From the IMG/VR virus record IMGVR_UViG_3300009512_000025, positions 1-41,562 of that record: a stretch of DNA of 41,562 bases, one strand, 5' to 3'. Every line of letters begins with the position of its first letter. The stretch's first letter is position 1. The notes under the pieces are model-generated. The model was given only the letters and a program-made list of their open reading frames with translations, searched no databases and had not been told where the DNA came from. Below, piece after piece: positions 1 through 8,088 of the stretch. Both the position numbers and the translations under genes were made by a program. This DNA is from a virus.

Positions 1-272
1 CCAACGTTATTTGGCCAGCCACCGTAGTTAGATGGAGGATTTGAACCGTAAATATGTCGATACCAGTTATACAGGTCTGTAATAACTCTACCATATTGTT
101 CAACAGTAATTTTATCTGATTCACTAACACCTAGTGCATTAATAGCTTGGCCATATCCACTTTTTGCATATACATGAGAGGATGTGTTCGTAGAATTCCC
201 TATGTAGAGATTCATGATTTCTACTAGGTTGTTGTATTCGTTTTTATCAATTTTATCGCCGATGCCGGACAT
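1..272 (-). CDS. Structural protein with GYGQ N-terminal module (3' part cut off)
   Basis: Partial gene: the start is inside the window and the C-terminus lies beyond base 1. The 90 visible residues begin MSGIGDKIDKNEYNNL and contain SGYGQAINALGVSESDKI followed by an aromatic helix (YNWYRHIYG). The same pattern (short helix, GYGQ, a Ser/Val stretch, then a helix with aromatic and His residues) opens the next gene upstream at 307-1209, so the two are paralogous at their N-termini. The start at 272 is supported by a GAGGAA ribosome site about 7 bases upstream and a late promoter (AATAAATA, 289-296) just before it. The role is inferred to be a virion structural or fibre-related protein from position and late control. 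No enzyme motif is visible in the part present. Confidence 0.7.
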   Translation of the reverse strand, partial: MSGIGDKIDKNEYNNLVEIMNLYIGNSTNTSSHVYAKSGYGQAINALGVSESDKITVEQYGRVITDLYNWYRHIYGSNPPSNYGGWPNNV

Positions 273-288
273 ATGTTTTCCTCAACAG

Positions 289-296
289 TATTTATT
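289..296 (-). promoter_or_regulatory. T4-type late promoter AATAAATA
   Basis: The minus-strand reading is AATAAATACTGTTGAGG, a full match to the NATAAATA late box recognised by gp55-type sigma factors. It lies in the 34-base gap between the genes at 307-1209 and 1-272, 16 bases before the ATG at 272, and is followed by a GAGGAA ribosome site. It should start a separate late transcript for the leftmost gene. Confidence 0.75.
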
Positions 297-306
297 GTAC
301 CAGCAA

Positions 307-1209
307 CTAAGAAGCACTGATCGCGGCGGCTGTGTATGCTGGCGATGTGATAGAAAATGCAGTATTAGCAGGCAATATTGTTCCTGTAGCTTTTAATTCT
401 TCTACAGTAATAGAAAGAGTGCCGTCTACTGAATCTCCCGGAGCTGGTGCTCCTGGATCTGTATAGTTGTCTGATAATAAAACTTTAAAATCAAAGATTC
501 TAGCTGTTCCAGCTGCATTACTAGCAACATCACATTTGCCTAAAATTTTGTATTCGTTGTTTGAATAAGGTGTACTTGCAGCTAACGTATAAAGTTGCTG
601 ATATGTGTTAGTCAGCATGTATGTGTGAGCTAAAGGTGTAGGTAATCTGCCGCCAAACGTTTGTGAACCAGCTGCTGATAACAAATCTGTCCATGCACCA
701 TTTTGTTGTGTTGCAGATCCAAACGCTCTGTTTGCTGTAATTCTAAGTCTGCTTCCTGAATTCCAAAAATGCCTTGCATCGTCTGCATTGGCAAATGTCA
801 TAGTAACCACATGTTCAGCAGCACTACTCCATGCTGATGTGTAAGTTGTAGTAGCTTTTGGAGTAACTGTTAGTAGACCAGGATCGCAATCAAATCTATC
901 ACTTCTAATTTCATCTGCAAGAGCATTGTACCCATTAAACGGATCACTTGCTCCTGCTGAAATAGGATCACCAATTTTTGCAATTGTTGCTGCTGGAACT
1001 AAACCGTTTTGATGAAAATATGCATTAACAATATCAAACCTAATTGCATCAAAGTGAGACTTTAAAACTGTTTGCCCTGAAATAACTGTTGAGCTGTTTA
1101 CAGTTTGGCCGTATCCGAATGTGCCGGTGCCACTACCAATTACGTCAGAAACTTTGTTTCTTAACGTGTTTAGGTCTGTAGATAATATTTGTGCGCCGGT
1201 TGTAGCCAT
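307..1209 (-). CDS. Virion structural protein, 300 aa, GYGQ module plus ARHFWNSG domain
   Basis: A 300-residue protein. Residues about 10-70 form the GYGQ module (NTLRNKVSDVIG..GYGQ..YFHQNG) shared with the downstream partial gene at 1-272. Residues about 115-200 contain TYTSAWSSAAEHVVTMTFAN, DDARHFWNSGSRLRI and GAWTDLL. This arrangement (strand, A-R-x-F-W/F-N-x-G, W-x-x-LL) recurs in structural proteins of marine T4-like phages, as recalled from the family. The start codon overlaps the stop of the fibre gene at 1209-2975 (TAATG), so the two are translationally coupled. No catalytic motif is seen. Probable virion protein of the fibre/neck/tail-tip group; exact location in the particle unknown. 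Confidence 0.72.
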   Translation of the reverse strand: MATTGAQILSTDLNTLRNKVSDVIGSGTGTFGYGQTVNSSTVISGQTVLKSHFDAIRFDIVNAYFHQNGLVPAATIAKIGDPISAGASDPFNGYNALADEIRSDRFDCDPGLLTVTPKATTTYTSAWSSAAEHVVTMTFANADDARHFWNSGSRLRITANRAFGSATQQNGAWTDLLSAAGSQTFGGRLPTPLAHTYMLTNTYQQLYTLAASTPYSNNEYKILGKCDVASNAAGTARIFDFKVLLSDNYTDPGAPAPGDSVDGTLSITVEELKATGTILPANTAFSITSPAYTAAAISAS

Positions 1210-2975
1210 TATAATACTACCGCTTCAATAACTTTTGTTCCTGAATTTGAATTAGACTCTAACGCAATTGCAAACACATCAGGGTCAAGTGCTTGAGCAA
1301 CTTTTGCATACCCGTCAGCGGCTGCAACTAGTTTATTACCTTTAGCGACAGCTCCAATTACTTTAACCGGAACTCTACCTTTAAGTGCAATGTACTGACC
1401 GCCTTCTAGCCATGCATTCATCATGTATGCAGGTTGTGCTGAAATAACACCTAACGCTCTATCGCCATCTTTACATTGTGTAACTTCTTCTTCGCCACCT
1501 ACTGATACAACTGTTCCTGCTTCGTATTCATCATCAGTTAAATATTTTTCTGCAAGATCAGCATAACGTGCTGCTGTTGCAGTACCTTGGAATAGATTAG
1601 CAATTAAGTCTCCTGAACTATTTCTTGCTGCAATACTATTTGCTGTTGCAGTAGTCTTAGCTGTTTTATAGTTTGGATCTGAATCTGTAGCTGTGTCGTC
1701 GATTTTAATTCTGTCTGCTTTACTTGCTGTGCCGTTAAACGTAGTAGCGTAAATTGTACCTGTAGCATCTCTAACTGCAATACTGTTTCCTGATGCAGGA
1801 ACTGGAATAGATGGAGTAATACCGTTTAACGCACTTGCATCAGATGCAGTACCTGTTAAGTTACCTTGTACTGATCCAAATAGTGTTCCGTATAATGAAG
1901 CTCCTGTGTAACCAATAGTTTTTGTTATACCATTAACCATAATGGTTGAATCTGTTGCAAGTAAGCTACCTTGAGTATTACCATTTATATTACCCGTAAG
2001 TGGTCCTGTAAATGCTCCTGTAAATGTATCAGCATGTACTGCTGACCATTTTAATGAAGCTGAACCAAGTGTGTATGAACTTGTTACGCCAGGCAATAAT
2101 CCTGTTGACGCTAACGTCATAACATTTTTTCTTGTTGTTCCGCTATCGTTAATAATAAATTTAACAGGGTTACCAAGTACACTCTCTAAAACAATTTCAT
2201 CATCGTTTTCAACTCTAAGTCTAAAGTCACTTTGGTCACCAACTCTATAACCTGCATCTTGGAAATTAATTTCTTGGTTAAAGGTAATGCTACCTTTTTG
2301 TAAGTATTCTGTTGCAGCAACGCCGCCTAGCTTTAATGCATTTGATGATGTTCCCCAATAAACATAATCATCTGTGGTAATACCATTGGCATCTGCTTTT
2401 GCCATAGTAATACCTTTCTTGATTAATGTAAAGTCATCAATTGGGTTAATTGAACTGTTTAGTGTAAATTCTGTTTGTGAAACAATTGAAACAGTTTTTC
2501 CACCTGAATTAATTTTTAAAATAGAATGGTTAGTGTTGCCTGTGTCTTTGACAACTTGTGCAATTGCACCACTAGCACCTAAGTCTGGAGATGCTTCTGG
2601 ACCTACTAATACAAACTCACCGCCTGACCATGCATATAACTGCTTTGCTGATGTATCCCACCAAATTTCACCTACTGCTAGTCCTGACGGAGCAACTGAT
2701 GCAACTTCAGCACCGTTTGCTGTTTTCCATTTTGTTCCATCATAAAATTTAAGTCTTAAAGAAGCACTATCAAACCAGATTTGGCCTAAAACTGCTTTTG
2801 GTGGAGCAGTAGTATTTGCAAAGTTTTCTAACAAATGTAAGAAGTTTTCGTTCTGTACTTCGCCATAACCTGCATAATTTTTACCAACGAAGCGTAAATC
2901 CGTACTGGTATCGATAGTTCCGTCTTCGACTGACGTTAAAAAAGTTCCGTTAAATTTATCTACTTGGTATGCCAT
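1209..2975 (-). CDS. Tail fibre paralogue 4 (588 aa) with YADLAEKY C-terminal domain
   Basis: Residues 1-125 are the attachment domain shared by four neighbouring genes: MAYQVDKFNGTFLTSVEDG, GYGEVQNENFLHLLENFAN, GQIWFDSASLRLKFYDG and a second GEIWWDTSAKQLYAW half. The middle has fibre-like GNL/GNI repeats (TGPLTGNINGNTQG, GSVQGNLTG). The C-terminal 120 residues contain YADLAEKYLTDDEYEAGTVV, GGEEEVTQCKDGDRALGVIS and GRVPVKVIGAVAKG, a terminal domain found on many phage fibres; it resembles the DYAE-type domains of phi29-like appendages, some of which self-cleave. Self-cleavage is not demonstrated here. A late promoter at 3004-3011 and ribosome site GGAAG precede the start. It differs from the three sibling fibres mainly in its C-terminus, where receptor contact is expected. 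Confidence 0.85.
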   Translation of the reverse strand: MAYQVDKFNGTFLTSVEDGTIDTSTDLRFVGKNYAGYGEVQNENFLHLLENFANTTAPPKAVLGQIWFDSASLRLKFYDGTKWKTANGAEVASVAPSGLAVGEIWWDTSAKQLYAWSGGEFVLVGPEASPDLGASGAIAQVVKDTGNTNHSILKINSGGKTVSIVSQTEFTLNSSINPIDDFTLIKKGITMAKADANGITTDDYVYWGTSSNALKLGGVAATEYLQKGSITFNQEINFQDAGYRVGDQSDFRLRVENDDEIVLESVLGNPVKFIINDSGTTRKNVMTLASTGLLPGVTSSYTLGSASLKWSAVHADTFTGAFTGPLTGNINGNTQGSLLATDSTIMVNGITKTIGYTGASLYGTLFGSVQGNLTGTASDASALNGITPSIPVPASGNSIAVRDATGTIYATTFNGTASKADRIKIDDTATDSDPNYKTAKTTATANSIAARNSSGDLIANLFQGTATAARYADLAEKYLTDDEYEAGTVVSVGGEEEVTQCKDGDRALGVISAQPAYMMNAWLEGGQYIALKGRVPVKVIGAVAKGNKLVAAADGYAKVAQALDPDVFAIALESNSNSGTKVIEAVVL

Positions 2976-3003
2976 TGTGCTTTATCTTCCTAGTTTGTAG
3001 TTG

Positions 3004-3011
3004 TATTTATC
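3004..3011 (-). promoter_or_regulatory. T4-type late promoter GATAAATA
   Basis: The minus-strand GATAAATACAACTAC lies in the 41-base gap before the fibre gene starting at 2975, 28 bases upstream of its ATG. The leader ends AGGAAGATAAAGCACA-ATG, nearly the same as the leader of the gene starting at 10875 (GGAAGATAAACAC-ATG). It is a full NATAAATA match. Confidence 0.75.
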
Positions 3012-3016
3012 AACCT

Positions 3017-3460
3017 TTACTCTTCTTCTGGTGCTACAGGCTTAGGGTAAAAACTGTATACACTTGGGTTATCTTTATATGTTTGTAGTGCAGAATTGTA
3101 ATTTACTGATTTTTGATTAATATATTCACGCATTTCAGTAAACTCGCTTGTAAGCGGAATTCCAGCTGCTTCTAAACAAGTTGCAATAATATTTAATTGC
3201 TTGTGAACAGGATATTTTACAAGAATTTGTTTATTGATAACTTCTTCAATAGCAACTTCTTCAATTAACGGCACATCATTTAACGATCTTACACCGCCAC
3301 TAGCATAGTCGCCCCACCAATATTCATTTTCAGTATCAATGTCTATTGTTTTATGCGGCACTCCGCCTTCAGTAAGTCTTTCCGAAAACTCGCTGTCGTA
3401 GTCTTGTGCTGAGATCACTTGTGATCGATCAGTGTTAAAAATTATAATTTGTTTGCTCAT
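3017..3460 (-). CDS. Small fibre-cluster protein, possible fibre assembly factor (147 aa)
   Basis: A 147-residue soluble protein, no membrane segment. Its start overlaps the stop of the oxygenase gene (ATGA at 3457-3460), so the two are co-translated. The N-terminal half is acidic with strand-like segments (KQIIIFNTDRSQVI, YWWGDYASGGVRSLNDVPLIEE). The C-terminal half is helical (INKQILVKYPVHKQLNIIAT, EFTEMREYINQKSVNYNSALQTYK). The KYP-x-x-KQLNI signature with following helices is reminiscent of small tail-fibre assembly chaperones, which often carry an I..KYP..KQL helix, but this is a weak resemblance. Its position between two fibre genes supports an accessory role in fibre maturation. Function otherwise unrecognised. 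Confidence 0.6.
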   Translation of the reverse strand: MSKQIIIFNTDRSQVISAQDYDSEFSERLTEGGVPHKTIDIDTENEYWWGDYASGGVRSLNDVPLIEEVAIEEVINKQILVKYPVHKQLNIIATCLEAAGIPLTSEFTEMREYINQKSVNYNSALQTYKDNPSVYSFYPKPVAPEEE

Positions 3461-3954
3461 CTAGTTCTTCCCCAACTTAATGCAAGACTTATCTTAGGTC
3501 TTTCATTTTGTTCTATTTTAGTAACTTCGTGTTCTAAATTAACTGGCATATCAATAAACATTCCAGGTGTTTCGTCAACCAAATTACTGTTACCTTCTTC
3601 ATCGTACCAACAAAAGTGCGGAGCATCAGCTCTTAAAAATATTAGTTTAAACTTCCAATACCCGCCTGCACTATCTCGGTGCCTTTTTAAATAATCGCCT
3701 GGATCGTATTTGTTTATACAAAAACTATCACAAGTCTTATCTTCTTCTGGAATTGATTCATTTATCAACTCCTTTAATTCGTTTGGCATGTTCCAACGGA
3801 ACATACTTTTTAGTTTACTTTCGCCGTATGCAGTAACAAAATTAAACTCTGCGCCTTGTTCTCTTACAAAAAAACTTTCTTCGTTTGCCTCTACTAACCT
3901 TACTATTTCATCAACATTTTTACAATAGTTCGGTATCAACGATACCTGTGCCAT
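3457..3954 (-). CDS. 2-oxoglutarate/Fe(II)-dependent oxygenase (prolyl 4-hydroxylase-like)
   Basis: A 165-residue single-domain enzyme. The start chosen is the ATG at 3954 (MAQVSLIP), which overlaps the stop of the upstream fibre gene as TAATG; a longer frame to 3987 would run into that gene. The double-stranded beta-helix signature is complete: iron ligands H92 and D94 (KRHRDSAGG), distal H142 (NLEHEV) and R152 ten residues later (ERPKISLALSWG) for 2-oxoglutarate. The family hydroxylates protein side chains or small molecules using O2 and 2-oxoglutarate. INKYDPGDYLKRHRD is typical of the prolyl-hydroxylase-like branch common in marine myophages. Lying inside a fibre operon and coupled to it, it may hydroxylate fibre residues; the substrate is inferred, not seen. 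Confidence 0.85.
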   Translation of the reverse strand: MAQVSLIPNYCKNVDEIVRLVEANEESFFVREQGAEFNFVTAYGESKLKSMFRWNMPNELKELINESIPEEDKTCDSFCINKYDPGDYLKRHRDSAGGYWKFKLIFLRADAPHFCWYDEEGNSNLVDETPGMFIDMPVNLEHEVTKIEQNERPKISLALSWGRTR

Positions 3955-6185
3955 TAAATCGTACTCCAGGTTCCTGTATATGCCCAAGTACTACCATTGG
4001 ATTGATAAATCAATTTATATCCTGTACTACTATTATAAATCGAAGTACTAGTTGATACACTTGCAGTGGCCCAACGATATGCTAAGATCCATCTTCCTGC
4101 GCTAAAGCTACTTGAACTCCCTGCATAAATGTTGTTAATAATTAATTCAAATGTCTGTCCACTTGCTGTACTTGCTGGTAGATATGCTTGAATAAGATCA
4201 GCATATTGTGCATCAGGTGAGCTAGTATTTGGAGCTGGTGAACTAATTGTCATAGTTCTTTTAATTGTAGTGTTAACAACGTTTTGTACAAATGCTGTTG
4301 TAGCAATTAATGTTGAACTATCTGCTGTTGCTTGAGTAACTGCATAAGATGCATTAGTTGCATTAGTTGCAGTAGTTGCAGTAGTCGCCGACGTTGCTGT
4401 AATTGCTGTAGTTGCTGTAGTTGCTGTAGTTGCATTACCTGTTAAGTTTGCAGTAATTGTACCAGCACTAAAGTTACCACTTGCATCACGAGCAACTACT
4501 TTATTTGCTGTGTTTGCAGTTGTTGCATCTACATTAAATGAGGTGCTAGTAATACCGTCATATGCTAACCCTGTAATATAACTACCAGCTGTTAGTGTTG
4601 AAAATGTAATAGTATCCCATACCGGCTGCCCTGATCCAGTTGATTTTAATAACTGACCTGCAACGCCTGATGGTATATGAGCCGTTGTTCCTGTAGCAGT
4701 TTGATACGGCATTGTTCCGCCTGCTCCGCCAGCAACGTTTGTTGCAGTAGTTGCAGTAGTTGCATTACCTGTAACATTACCAGTCAAGTTACCTGTAAAG
4801 TTTTGTGAGTATGTATTCTTAAAACGTAATGCACTAGATCCAAGATCTAAATTTACATCATTGCTTGGAATAAATCCTGCATTTAAACTAGGTGATCTTG
4901 TTGGTCCGTATAAATTTAATTGATAATCTACACCTTCTGTTGCAGCTAAACTAATTTGGTTAGTTGCTTTTATTTCAGTAGCATTAACTGTACCGTCAAG
5001 CACTAAATTTCCATTAATTGTAATATTTCCAGCAGTGTTAAGTGTTGTTAATGTACCTACACTTGTTAATGCAGATGAAATTACAGTATTATGTAAATTA
5101 GTACCTGTTAGTGTATTAGCATCAGATGTAACTGTAATGTCAGTTGTTCCGTCAAACCCAACACCGTTAATATTTCTTGCTGTTGATAAACGCTGTGCTG
5201 CGGCTGCTGTTCCTGAAAGAGATGCTCCTATAAATCTTGCTGCTGTAACATCACCTGTAAAACTTGCTGTTGCACCTGCAACGTCACCTGCAACGTCACC
5301 TGTTAAGTTTGCAGTAATTGTTCCTGCTGCAAAATTACCTGAACTGTCTCTTGCTACAATTTTTCCAATTTGATTTAAACTAGATGCATCAACTGCCCAA
5401 GATAAAGTACTTCCACCATCAAAGTCTGTACCTGTAAGGTACCCGCCTGCTTGTAGACTGTGAGGTGTTTGCGCTCTAACTGTAAGGTCTGACGATCCGT
5501 CAAAAGTAACACCATTAACTAGTACTGGATGTTCTAGTCTTACTGCCTTGTCAGCAACACCTTGTAGTGTGGCCATTACCTTTGTAGTTGCTGCTAGGTT
5601 AATACCTGCAATTAAATCGGTAAATCCTGGAACTGCATTTGATGATGCAATTGTAAATGGACTTGATGTTACTATTCCTATTACAATATCATTAACAACG
5701 AGCTGTATAACTGGATATGTTGCTCCTGCGTCTGATACTAATGACGTAGATTTAGCTCTAGTTTCAAGAAATCCTTCTGCACTCTCTGGACCTATTTTAA
5801 TCCATTCAATGCCGTTATAAACATGTAGTGATGGTATTGCTGGTGTTAGTGCTGTTGGCGCACTTTTTAACCAAAAAGATCCTGTTGCTGGTGTTGTTGG
5901 CGATGTTGCACCTACTGATGCTGCACCTACTTCTACCCAGTCTGCACCATTGTAAATCTTTAGAATATTTAATATTGAGTCAAACCAACATTGCCCTACA
6001 ATAGGTGTAGCAGGAGCTGAACGGTTTGCAAAATTCTCTAAAAGGAATAAAAAGTTTTCATTTTGAATTTCACCGTATCCAACGTAGTTTCTACCAACAA
6101 ACGATAAACTTGTTGTTGAATCAACTGCTGCATCTTGTAGTACAACTAATTGAGTACCGTCGGTTTTATTAATTACATAAGCCAT
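3954..6185 (-). CDS. Tail fibre paralogue 3 (743 aa), repeat-rich shaft
   Basis: Residues 1-125 carry the shared attachment domain (MAYVINKTDGTQLVVLQDA, GYGEIQNENFLFLLENFAN, GQCWFDSILNILKIYNG, then a second half ending WIKIGPES). The shaft is low in complexity, with recurring blocks GNFAAGTITANLTGD / GNFSAGTITANLTGN and runs of TATTAT, and the fibre motif DSSTLIATTAFVQNVV near residue 640. The C-terminal 90 residues (FELIINNIYAGSSSSF, WILAYRWATAS, YKLIYQSNGSTWAYTG) are Ser/Thr/Tyr-rich and probably form the tip. Start ribosome site TAGGAG. The 3' end is coupled to the oxygenase gene by TAATG. The DNA repeats in the shaft could allow length changes by recombination. Confidence 0.83.
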   Translation of the reverse strand: MAYVINKTDGTQLVVLQDAAVDSTTSLSFVGRNYVGYGEIQNENFLFLLENFANRSAPATPIVGQCWFDSILNILKIYNGADWVEVGAASVGATSPTTPATGSFWLKSAPTALTPAIPSLHVYNGIEWIKIGPESAEGFLETRAKSTSLVSDAGATYPVIQLVVNDIVIGIVTSSPFTIASSNAVPGFTDLIAGINLAATTKVMATLQGVADKAVRLEHPVLVNGVTFDGSSDLTVRAQTPHSLQAGGYLTGTDFDGGSTLSWAVDASSLNQIGKIVARDSSGNFAAGTITANLTGDVAGDVAGATASFTGDVTAARFIGASLSGTAAAAQRLSTARNINGVGFDGTTDITVTSDANTLTGTNLHNTVISSALTSVGTLTTLNTAGNITINGNLVLDGTVNATEIKATNQISLAATEGVDYQLNLYGPTRSPSLNAGFIPSNDVNLDLGSSALRFKNTYSQNFTGNLTGNVTGNATTATTATNVAGGAGGTMPYQTATGTTAHIPSGVAGQLLKSTGSGQPVWDTITFSTLTAGSYITGLAYDGITSTSFNVDATTANTANKVVARDASGNFSAGTITANLTGNATTATTATTAITATSATTATTATNATNASYAVTQATADSSTLIATTAFVQNVVNTTIKRTMTISSPAPNTSSPDAQYADLIQAYLPASTASGQTFELIINNIYAGSSSSFSAGRWILAYRWATASVSTSTSIYNSSTGYKLIYQSNGSTWAYTGTWSTI
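4351..4437. repeat. Short tandem repeat in fibre shaft (GTAGTTGCT type)
   Basis: About 87 bases of near-perfect 9-base units (gtagttgct / gtagttgca / gcattagtt) encoding the TATTATNATNA stretch of the 743-residue fibre. A second short block of the same unit is at about 4741-4767. The units are multiples of three, so gain or loss of units would keep the reading frame. Confidence 0.75.
4437..4460. repeat. 24-base direct repeat, copy A (copy B at 5298-5321)
   Basis: Bases 4437-4460 (acctgttaagtttgcagta...) are identical to 5298-5321, 861 bases away within the same fibre gene. 861 is a multiple of three, so recombination between the copies would remove or add 287 residues in frame. The flanking sequence is similar but diverged, showing an older internal duplication of the GTITANLTG shaft block. 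Confidence 0.75.
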
Positions 6186-6207
6186 TTAGAACGCTCCTAT
6201 TTTCATA

Positions 6208-8076
6208 TTATGGTAGCACCTGATCGTTAAGATGTTGCCAATTACCACCTAACAACTGGAACGTTTTAATAATTCTAGATGTTGTAATACCTGCTGCTGG
6301 AATACTTGCAGTATCAAGCGACACATTTACCACTCCTGGGGCTGTACCTGTTGGAGTATTAAATGTAGCTGTAGCTTGATCTAATAACGGATTTAAATTA
6401 ACTGAAACTGTTGAGTTACTTAAAAGTGTTGCTAAGATTCTTGCTATTGTCCCAGTTCTATACTCTGCTGGTGGTGCTAAGTTTGTTAAAATTTCTGATG
6501 CAATATAACTGTTTGGTTTACCATCTGATAAGTCCATGCTAAATGCTAGTGATCTAGTTTCAGCAATATCGTCTACATATTCTTTTGTTGCGGCATCTTG
6601 CGGATTAGTTGGATCTAACATTCCTGTAATTTTAGGAGATCCAATTAATGCAACGTTACCTGTGCCATTTGGTTCTATTTCTAAGTTGTCGTTATTAGCA
6701 AGAGTTGAAATTTTATTATCTTCAAGTCTCATCTGCGCTACAGGTGGTAGCCCAGGGCCAACGTTAACAACGTTTTGCGCACCAAAGCTAGTAACACCTG
6801 GAATAGCTGTAATACCAGTACCTAATGAATTTCCGCTTAGTACTGTAACGCCGTTAATTTTAAATTCTTTACCTGTTGCAAGGTTTACATGTTCTGAACT
6901 TGTCCATGCTTGTGATGCTAGTGCTGGATATTCTGCTGTTGCTCCAAGGCCGTCTTTTGAGTACATCAACACTTTGTCTGTTGTGCCTTTTAATACTAAA
7001 CCTCCACCGTCAGCAATCTCATCTGAATTAGATCCACTGTCGCCTGTTTGTGCTAGTACAATGTATTTGTCTTCAACTACTAGTTCGGTTTGTCTAATTG
7101 TAGCAAGATCGCCATCATTAATAACTAAACTTCCTCTAATAGTAACATCACCTGCAACTTCTAACTCTCCACCAAGTTTAACAGCACTATCTATAGCACC
7201 TTCGTATAAATCAATCTGTCTATTAGCTGGATCAATTTTTATTGCAATCTCTTGCGAAATGCCTTTTCTTACATCTAAAATCAATAATTTATTTTCAGCA
7301 GCGTTTGATAGTTTAACGTTACCGTTGTCAACTGACAAGTTAGCTTGTGATGCAGATCCTACAACTAGTCCTAAATCACTTTCAATTCTAAGTGTATTAG
7401 TTAAAGAGTTAGCAGTGTCTTTTCTAACATAGTTTGTAGAATCAACGTTGGCTAACTTTTCAGAGTTTGTACAAGTAACATCAAATTTAATTCCTGCTAG
7501 TGTACCTTGGTTGAATCCTGGAATGATTGCACCGCTAAATCCATCAATATCATTTTTAGGAGTAAACGTATCTTTAGCAAATATACCTAACAAAATACCA
7601 TTATTATATAATGACGAAATAACACGAGTTTGGTTTAGCGTATCAAGTATGCTTGTTACAACAATACCACTTACTCCTTGTGCATCAGAATATGCTGGGC
7701 CTAGTAAGATTGTACTTGTACCATCAAAGAAATATAGCTGTTTAGCAATGTCGTTAAACCACAAGTCACCTACACCTAGTGTAGCTGGTTGTGTGTTAGC
7801 AATTGTTGCAGAACTTACAGGAACAAATGCTGTTCCGCTATATACTTTTAGTTTTGATTCAGATGCATCAAACCAAATTTGCCCTTTAATTGGAGCAGTT
7901 GGTGCAGTTACGTTTGAAAAGTTTTCAAGTATTTTAATAAAGTTTTCATTAAGTACTTCGCCGAAGCCACTATAGTTCTTACCAATCAGCGTAATGTCAG
8001 TTGAGATATTATCAATTTGACCGTCTGCGACTGTTGAAACTATTGTGCCGTCTGTTTTATTAATTTGATATGCCAT
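6208..8076 (-). CDS. Tail fibre paralogue 2 (622 aa)
   Basis: The N-terminal ~125 residues match the three siblings: MAYQINKTDGTIVSTVADG, GFGEVLNENFIKILENFSN, GQIWFDASESKLKVYSG, then VGDLWFNDIAKQLYFFDG. The middle region includes a beta-rich stretch (GELEVAGDVTIRGSLVINDG) and the common fibre motif DPTNPQDAATKEYVDDIA near residue 495, seen in many phage tail fibres just before the tip. The C-terminal 115 residues (YIASEILTNLAPP, GTIARILATLL, IIKTFQLLGGNWQHLNDQ) have no recognised domain. Ribosome site AAGGCGAG lies before the ATG. Probably a side or long-fibre component sharing the same baseplate socket type as its paralogues. Confidence 0.83.
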   Translation of the reverse strand: MAYQINKTDGTIVSTVADGQIDNISTDITLIGKNYSGFGEVLNENFIKILENFSNVTAPTAPIKGQIWFDASESKLKVYSGTAFVPVSSATIANTQPATLGVGDLWFNDIAKQLYFFDGTSTILLGPAYSDAQGVSGIVVTSILDTLNQTRVISSLYNNGILLGIFAKDTFTPKNDIDGFSGAIIPGFNQGTLAGIKFDVTCTNSEKLANVDSTNYVRKDTANSLTNTLRIESDLGLVVGSASQANLSVDNGNVKLSNAAENKLLILDVRKGISQEIAIKIDPANRQIDLYEGAIDSAVKLGGELEVAGDVTIRGSLVINDGDLATIRQTELVVEDKYIVLAQTGDSGSNSDEIADGGGLVLKGTTDKVLMYSKDGLGATAEYPALASQAWTSSEHVNLATGKEFKINGVTVLSGNSLGTGITAIPGVTSFGAQNVVNVGPGLPPVAQMRLEDNKISTLANNDNLEIEPNGTGNVALIGSPKITGMLDPTNPQDAATKEYVDDIAETRSLAFSMDLSDGKPNSYIASEILTNLAPPAEYRTGTIARILATLLSNSTVSVNLNPLLDQATATFNTPTGTAPGVVNVSLDTASIPAAGITTSRIIKTFQLLGGNWQHLNDQVLP

Positions 8077-8088
8077 TTATATCTCGCC

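Noticed and set aside
3955-3987. Longer start (MGIYRNLEYDL) for the oxygenase
   Set aside because: It would overlap the fibre C-terminus by 34 bases; the TAATG-coupled ATG at 3954 fits the pattern of neighbouring junctions and the family's usual N-terminus.
6536-7432. 298-residue open frame on the plus strand inside a fibre gene
   Set aside because: It is antisense to a well-supported fibre gene, lacks a family pattern, and has the Ser/Pro/Leu-rich composition expected of the reverse of an Ala/Thr/Gly-rich coding strand.
8066-8076. ATATAAATG as a late promoter for the 622-residue fibre
   Set aside because: It overlaps the start codon itself and misses the last base of the box, so it cannot start a transcript for that gene.
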